Part shown: in pieces, positions 27,901 through 36,900 of the stretch
How the letters are laid out: each line of letters starts with the position of its first letter
Position numbering within the stretch: the first letter of the stretch is position 1
Assembly: GCA_018350325.1 (NCBI GenBank)
Contig: JAEVLN010000004.1
Location: 992,001-1,056,000 of the forward strand
Direction of reading: 5' to 3'
DNA: 64,000 nucleotides
DNA from: Globodera rostochiensis
Taxonomy: Eukaryota; Nematoda; Chromadorea; Rhabditida; Heteroderidae
Translations under genes and position numbers: made by a program
The notes under the pieces: generated by a model
Databases searched by the model: none
What the model was told of the DNA's origin: nothing
Seen by the model: the letters and a program-made list of their open reading frames with translations, nothing else

Positions 27901-30900
27901 ATTGCAATGTTTTGGGCTTGGACTGTTTTGAAACTTTTTATAAATGATCATTTTGATCAGTGCAAACGCTTTTGATTTCTGTGGATTTGAAAATTGAAAG
28001 TTTCAGCCCAATTTTTTAGCCCTCCTTTAATCAAAAAAAACACACGTCGCATGGCTCAAATTTCCGTCCAAACAACAAATGTTCCCCCCCCCCCCCCCCC
28101 CCCCCCTCTCCCCTCTCCGCCCCCACACATTTCTTTGCTATTTTATTATAGAATTTGGGACTCCCCCCCCCCCCCCACCGGATAGAGATGATAGCAGCTG
28201 TCCCCGCCACCCCAAATCGAATATCCCCATCCAGCTATATCCGATTTGATGAGGATTTGATGGAGGAGATCATCCCGTTTTCCACCAGATCAAGCTTAGT
28301 TTCTACCTAGAAAACGATTTGTTTAGCAAATCTATAAAATTTCGGCAAAAATATGCTCATCAAAAGCGTATGTCCGACGAAACATATTTTCTCTGTTTCG
28401 TCATTGTTGTGTTTTATGTTTTGTTACTGCTCAATAGCTTTTTGTCGTTTGCCCACTGTTCAATCGATTGTTGACCGGATTGATAGGGTTTATTAATTAA
28501 GACTGATCATTTTTGTTGATCTACTGATCCCCAGGGTTCGGACGGGACTGCCCATCCCGATCGATCGGCCCAGGATTCGCTTATTACGCATTTTTTTCGT
28601 TGTCTCCGTCCATTCAACAATAATTGTGCGCCAAACACTCAAACAAAGAACATTTACTTATATCACAACAAATTTTTTGATTTCTATAAATTTGATAATT
28701 TTATATACAAAATGTATTTAAACTTTAATGAGGATTTACCCAAAACAAATATTTAAATAGAGTTTTAATTTAGATAAAACTTTTTCTTTGTTGTTCTTAT
28801 GTTAAAATTTAGTTCAATTTTACTTTAAAATCCTTAAAGTTTTCGCTCTAATAATTAATCAGTTTGTAAGTGCCCCAATGCACAAAATAAATGCAATAAA
28901 TTTTATTTAAAATTGGGTAAAATGTGCGATGCCAATGCCACCGGCGAAGACACTCCGAAGGGCTTTGCGAATGGCACCGGTCCAACTGTGAAGAAGTCTC
29001 CGTCCACTTCGCGAGGCGGCTCCCCGCTGTTCAATGTCATCGAAAAGACCACGGGTACAAAATCATTGTTTTGCCATTTCTGAGTCCATTCCCGCATTTT
29101 TTATGGTTTCAAAATGTAAGCAACCCGATTGCAGGTATGTTAGCATGGGTACTACAGTAACCGAACATTGTTCAGTATAGTATTGATTGATTGGACCCAG
29201 AATGACCGAAAGTCTGCACCTGCACTGGGGAATTGATCAAATATTAATTAGGACGTCGTTTTTTGGCTCAACGGAAGCCGATGGATAAGGACCTGGACCG
29301 CGAGATACAAATTCACAACATGCTGCGGAACAGCCCGGACCTGGCCCAACTGCACCAAGTGCTGGCGGACGAGCAGCGGGGTGAAGCAGTACTCGTCTAC
29401 GAAAAGTGATAAATTAAAAAAATAAATAATCTATGTACAACAGTTGCCTAATATTTTTTAATTATTTTTAATATAATTTTTATATTCGTAAGTTTAAATG
29501 CTTCTAAAGTCTCTGTTCCTCCCCGTCCCACCCATGTCGAGCAAGTAACGAGCAAAAGCCAGCAGATTTATTCGACGAAAAGCACTTAGGGGTCGGGTTG
29601 CTGAGGGCAAGGACGCCGTGGTGGTCATTTGGCCACCACCTTTACACTCAAAACAAAAACTTTTACATAGAACAGATGGTGTCCCTCCTATCCATTCAAT
29701 CGAATTTCTCTTTATTTATAGGTTCTCGGATAAAATTTGTGCGATGGCACTCTAAAAACAAAGCTTTTTGGACAAAATTTACCCTCAATCTGCTGCTGTA
29801 TTATTTTAATTTTAAGCCGAAAATGAACACAAAAATAAGCGGCCATGATTGTGTCGAATTCGAATGTTCTATGACTGTGCCATTAGTGGCAAATTCAAAT
29901 TTTTGGCACAATTCAAATGGTGGCAAAGCGTAAGTTAGAAAGGCTCTCTAATTAATGTTTTAATTAAAAGGAAAATTGTTTTTGTCATAGCGATTAGTTT
30001 TGAGTTGGGGGGATTTATGTTGACATTGACAGGACAAAGGAGAAGAGACACCCCAACCTGTCGCACTCCCGAATCTCGATCTCGGAACAATGGGTAAACA
30101 AACGCTGCCGGGGATAGGGCACAAGCATTGCTCATGAAAACCCATACATTCATGCAGAAATCTTCAAAAATCCATAATATCTGTACAAAATCTCCTAAAA
30201 TTAATATATTTTAAATTTTTGCCAAAATCCGTTTTCCTCCACACAAATTCGCTCTGAGCATCTTGCGTCATGGTAGCAGTACGCTCTTTGAGTCCGATCA
30301 GAGTGTAAAAATCCATTTAAAATTGGAAATTTTCGGAAAATGGGAAAACATTTATCCAAAATGTTCAGTGCCGATCGCTCATTCATCGATTCGCTGCTTC
30401 CACCTCCGTCACCACGACGTTCGCCACTGCCAGCAGCAGCAACAGCAGCTAGCGGCAGCAGCACCGCGCTGGTGGGCACGCAATGCACGCGCGAGGCACA
30501 AGTGCAAGTGTTTGTGAGGAATTTTATATTCAAAAATATATTTTTATTTAAAAAAATGCATTTTTTGATTTATATTTTAAGGGCTAGTCTCTAGACTTTA
30601 ATTTTGAGCTATTTATTACTATAATAAAATTAGAATTAAATAAAAGTATGACTTAAATTTTTTATTCGTCGCAGGTCAAGCAATTGTTGACCGCACTGCA
30701 GTACATGCACCGTCGGGGCATTGCGCACCTGGACTTGAGGCCTGAAGTGATTCTGTTGCAAGACGACCACCTCAGATTGGCCGACTTTGGCCAGAGCCGG
30801 TGATTGGATGATTTTTTAATAATTATATAATGGAATAAACCAATTAATTTTATTTTTCGATCAAAATTAAAATTTCAAATTAAATTAAAAACCAGACGTC

Positions 30901-33900
30901 TGATCAACGGAAAGCTGATGCAGGGCGGCTCGGTCAAGACCAATCCCGAATTTGTATCACCCGAAATTGTGGGCGGTGGTCGAATTGAACTCAGTTCCGA
31001 TATGTGGAGTGTGGGCGCTTTGACATGTGCGTTTTTTTGGCGATTCTCTTCTTTTTTAAATTTTAATTAATTAAATTATATATCATCAGATGTTTTGTTG
31101 GTTGGCCGATCGCCTTTCTTGGGTGACAATGACGACGAAACGTTGCAGAATGTGATGAACGGCGAGTGGACTCTGCTGGAAGGTGCGCAAGACATTTCCG
31201 AGACGGCCATGGATTTCCTGCGCAACCTGTTGGTCAAGAACACCATGTAAACTTTATTTATAATTTTAAATTTAATTTACAAAAGCTGTTTTCTTCTTCA
31301 GACGTCGCATGGACGTTGAGCAGGCCCTGCAGCACGAATGGCTGTCCGATCCGGAGTTGGGAGACACCAAACTTTCGACGGATTGCTTGCGCGAATTCAA
31401 ATACCAGCACAAGTGGCTGGAACGACGCGTATTTGTCCAGCAGACACCGTCCGAGCAGCTCACGCAGATGATGAGCGGCCCGAAGCAGGCACTGTGCGCA
31501 ACCAGTGAAGAGAGTACGGCAGCCAAACAGGGTACGGTAGAGAAGGGACACATAAATGGGAGAGCACCAATTTTTACGATTAAGAGATAGGAATGCCAAT
31601 TTGGTGACCCTTATTGCCTTTTTTGTGGGTAATCAAAAAATGTCCAGATGGCGTACGATAGATAGGGGTGATTATTGAGTATTATTGTAACACAGTGTCG
31701 AGCTTAAAAATTGCGTACGGTAGAAAAAAGTTTAAAATGCAGGCGGTGAGCCAAGTCGCGCGTACGCCATTTACGACTATTTGCGCATTAAAGAGGAAAG
31801 CAAGCCGGAGGGTGCACGCCGAACAGTGCCCTACAATGAGCACGACGCGGTCGTCGGGCGTACGGTAAAAGCATTAAGCACACAGACTTTTTTTTGGGAT
31901 ACTGTAAGCGCCTTATCGTACTTTTATTATTCGCAATTGTCAGCGTCGTGCTGCTCCTCCTCCGCATGGCGGCTCTCCGTTCTCAACGAAGCCGAGCGTT
32001 GGTGGTAACTGTCCGCCCGGGTATCAGCCGCCTCCAATTCCACCCCGGCGTAGTGGTTCTGCGGATTCGGCATTAGACAGTGCGGCAAAAGCGCCCCCAG
32101 TGCCGGATTGGATAGTGCGGCAGTTGCCACCCGGCGTGAAGCCGGACGATTTGGTATTTTGTTAAATCAATTTGTCAAAACTTTCCTAAATGTCTTCCCA
32201 GGTGTGGGATCCTCGCTATGGCGGTGGCTTCTATTTGCCGCCTCATCTTCAGCCAAAGGGTCCGCCACCGCAACAACACGTCGGCGGTCCACCGCGAAGC
32301 CGAAGCAGCGGTTCACTGGAGCGTGGGCAACCTGGCGTGCCGCCGTCTGGTGAATTTTATCATTTAAAATAACTTTTGCGAATTCATTAGGCGCGTCATC
32401 TGTTGGCCCTCCGAGCTTGGCTCCATTACCTGACAAAATAGCCAAAAAAATTGAGGCCATGGCAACGGCTGCGGCCAAACAGAACGCCAAAGAAATGGAA
32501 CAAAATGCCAAACAGACGTCGGAGGCTGCCAAAACGGATCAGCACCAACAACAGCAATTGGTCGGCGAAGAAGCTGATCTGGTCAAACAGTTAAAGCTGG
32601 CTGAGCTGAAGCTGGAGGACTTGAAAGTGGAATTTGTTGTAATTTTTAATTTAAATTTTTAATTCAGAATCCTCAATCAGCGTTGATGAAACTGATCAGG
32701 GGAGAACGGCGTCAAATTCAGGCATTTTTCAAGTTAAATCTTTATCATTCCATCAATTTTTAGGAGGAGCTGGCCAACCGAGTGCTTTCTGACATTTCGG
32801 AAGAGAGTTCCATCCGTTCAACAGCGGCCGATGAACAGCAGCATCCAGAGAGCCGTGATGAACATGAGGCACAAGACTTTGGCAAACAGGTATTAATTGC
32901 ATTCTCAAAAGTTGTTTCATTTCTTGTTCTGGACAATCCACGATTTTACGGTATTTATTTTTGTGGGGGTTTATATTTGGGTTTTTTAAATTTGTTAGGT
33001 TTTTAGCGCATTCATAAATCAGTTTTATAATTAATTATAAAAGTTGTCAAAGGAAGTAAAAATGTTTATCGAGCCTTAACAAATTCTTATGGTTCAGCAG
33101 ACCCAGGCAAAATCAACTTTAAAAATGCAAGACCTTTGCAATGAAATTTGATCCGATTGATCAAACATTGCGATCAACTTCGTCAAAAGTATTTTACGAA
33201 ATTATATCAAATTCAAAACAAAAAGTTGATTCTAAATTGAATTAAATTTTTGGTATTATCACAGAATTCACTTCAGAGACTCAGCAAATTGGAAGCCCTT
33301 GGCGCCTCAAAAGAGGAGGAAATGAGCACCACCACAACCGCGGAACACGATGGCCCGTCGTCCAGCACCGCAACACCTTTAGCCTCACCCGCATTCACTG
33401 CAGAATCGCCCCAACACCAGCAACAGCAATTCTTCGCTGATGATGAAGTGATCAGTCCTTTGGGGCATCCCTTTAACAAATTTTGGGTTTATCAGAACTG
33501 AGGAAGCTGGAAATGGGTTATTCGATCATGTCATGATTGCTATTTATCCAAACTCAGGCCTCGCCTCCCGAAGTATTGGACGAACGTGAGCAACAGTTCA
33601 GCAGTCGACACCTGCCGCTGAATGTCCCAGCGTTCCGCGAGGCGGCCCCGTTCCCCAACGGCACCACGTTGGACCCGCCCGAAGTGGCACAGGCGGCGCT
33701 CGGCCTCAAATCCGGCAAGCGCTCACCGTGCGAGGAGCACACCATCAGCGTACAGATTAGCGGCAGAGCCGCTCTGCTGCAACGACAGGACGAATTGTCG
33801 GAGCGCGTGGAGCCGCCCGAGGCCGCCATCGCTCTGCCGGCGGACATAGATCGGTAGTTTTCCTGACAATTTTAATCCGTCAGAAAAGCCCGAAACTTTA

Positions 33901-36900
33901 TCAACAGAAGAAGGATCAGAAAAATTAAAAAAAAAAATTTTATAAAATAAGCGAACAAACACCTGTTGCTGACGAGCAACCACCAACTGCGGCGGAAACT
34001 GGATCAATGAAACCGGTGATGCCACCGAACGGGCTGAAGCCGACAGACGAGCACAAGCAACGGAAGCCGATCCCGGACACGGAGTTTGACCTGTTGATGG
34101 ATGCGGTTGACCGAATTAAACAGGACAACTTGGCTAAACAGCGTGAACCAAAGGTGCACTGCACTTTATTATGTGTTTGAGGAAAGTTTTGAATAAAGCG
34201 ATTTTTGAATCGTTTATTTAATCCCCCTAAAATTTGTCAGAAGCGTCAATACCGTGGCGAAGATTTGGACGAGTTGGAGAAGTATCGGCCGCAGAGCGCT
34301 TGCCACGAGTTCGAGTTGGAGGTGCAGCGTCAGAAGCAACCGTTGTACGAGCAAGATTTTGCATGGGAGTCGCGCTACCAGATTGGGCCCGACACGCTGC
34401 TGATTCCAACATGCGGGGCACGCTTCAATGCTCGTGTGCGCGATTATCGGCGCGAGTTGTGGGGCGACAGTGCACCGTACGTGACGCTGGGCGTGCTAGG
34501 TTTTCGCAATCAGGAGGTCACGGTGCGCGAGAGGCGCCGCTACACGGACCTGATCAGAGGTGGCAAAACACTTCATAAGGGCCCCACTGATCAGTGGAGA
34601 GCTCTGTTTTTTTTGGCTTGACTATAGTTAAGCATTTGACTGATTAGAATTGTCAAACTGGCACATGCTTGATCATAGATGAAAAGTAATTTGTATTATT
34701 AATTATTTAGAGGACCAACAAATTGCCAAATCAGTGGATACTGTAACGGAGGGACTGCTACAGCAGCACGAAGGTGCACAGAGGCGAATTCAAGGCGATG
34801 AAAATGGCCAAATAAAAGCGGAAAATGGCAGGAACGGCAGCGTAAAAAGTGGACAAAGCAAAAAATATATTTAAATAATCATTAATTTTACATAAAGAAT
34901 ATTTGCCTGTGTTTCGGGATCGTCTTCGAGATGCTTATTTTTGTGATGGAGCAGCAACGGCAGTGATGGAGTGCCATCCGGTAGGCAACCCGACGCCGGA
35001 GGTCACTTTTTTCCACCACGAAAGTGCCATCTGCGATGATGGACGTCATCAAATCACACGGAACGGCAATACATGGAGGTGAGAAAGAGTCACTGTTTGG
35101 GGGTTTGATCTTGATCAGACCCATTCAAAATATTTACTGACGAATTTTATAAAGAATGCATAGAGTGCGAGTGTTCATATTAGGCTAACAATTTTGCGTC
35201 CAATGACCGGTGTTGACACTGGTGAATACTCTTGCGTTGCGCAGAACGAATTGGGAAGAGATCGATGCGTATGTAAATGCATTTGTGGAGGTTTGAATTT
35301 CTTATTTTTCCTTTTTGAAAATTGCATTGGCAGAACCTCCCGAGCGTCCATCAAGGCCTGAAGTTGAGCTTTCTTCTGACACTGAAGTGTTTGTAAGTTG
35401 GGAAGCGCCTGAAAGGCTGCCAGTGACGCTTGAAGGCGTCGTGTACAGGTTGTTGCCGTCTGTGCTGAAATTTAACATATTAAAATAACTTTTTTTGGCT
35501 CGAGTGTCGTCCTGCTGGGGAAAAGGATGCCTTTTCGGCCTGGACAGTCGTAAGCACTTGTGTGGAAGATGAATCAGTCGTGGTGAAGCATTTAATTCCG
35601 TAAGATAAACCAATTAAAAATTTGTCGGGCCCAAAGTAGTCTAATCCCAACATTTTTGACAGATTGGGCATCTACCAATTTCGCGTGACTGCTCACAACG
35701 AGTTCGGCTGGGGAACCCCTTCAATCACGTCACGCATCATTCGATGCCATCCAAGGGGTAATTAGTTAGTTGTTGAATAATTTCAAAAAATAAACATTTA
35801 ACAGGCATCCCAAAACTGAATTTGGGTGTTCTTCGACGTGAAGGACGCCAATTCACAGTGGTGACAATGCCGCAGAAGACCGGACGCAAGGGCGCCGGCT
35901 TAACGCAAATTGCGGAAGGTGTTTGAAAAAACATAAATTTCAATAAAGCATTTTTTAATGAAAATATTCTAAATGTACAAAATTTATTTAATCATTGTTG
36001 GCTCGAATAATTAATCAAACGAACCTCAATTAGGTACATCGTAACGAAACTTGCAGTTAACCAAAAGCAAAAAATGACGGGTTTTCTGTCTGGTTGGAAA
36101 CAAAGACTATTAAAACATTCGAAAATTTTCCTTACATTTTGATAGCGTTCATTGAGCAACGTGAGGAGGAAGCGATGGAGGAGCAGGAGGAAGAAGAACA
36201 AGTTGGGCAAGTGCAGTCGGAAGCAGCCGAAACAAATGGTGAAGAAAATGAATCCAATGGTAACGGCAATGGAAAACAGCGATTGGTGCCGCTCAACACA
36301 ACGGAGGATCCGCTGAAGCGATTTCAGGTCCTCCAACACAAAATTTTGCAAAAAACTTAATTTGGTGGTCTAACGGTGTAACTCTTTGAAAATGATTTTA
36401 ATATTTTATACCCCCCCCCCCCCGCCCGCCCCAAATTCCCGATTTCTTGTTCAGTTGGAGTCAGAGCTGTTCCGCGGCCAGTTCAGCGTCATTCGTTACG
36501 CGGTCGACTCCAAGACGGGCGCCCATTGCACTGTCAAAATTCGCGCTGCGCCAAGTCACGGTTCATTGATGTTTGCGACTCCGGTGGAACGCATGCGAGC
36601 GGCACGCATGGAGCACGAAACATTCGCGGAATGCCAAAGTGCCAATGTTGCACGATTGATCGCGGTGATTTTTGGAAACTTTTTTAGTTAATTTATTTTT
36701 AAATTAAGGCCTACTCCTCGGACAGCGCTTTTCTACTACTTTTTACTGAACGCCTCTACGAGAATTTGTTTCAACGTTTCGTCAGACTCGAGTCGTACAC
36801 GGAGGAGCAAATTGCCTTCACAGTCCGTCAAATTGCTTCTGCACTACGCTGGATTCACTTTAAAGGGTTTGAATATTTGGATATTTTGAAAAAAAATTAA

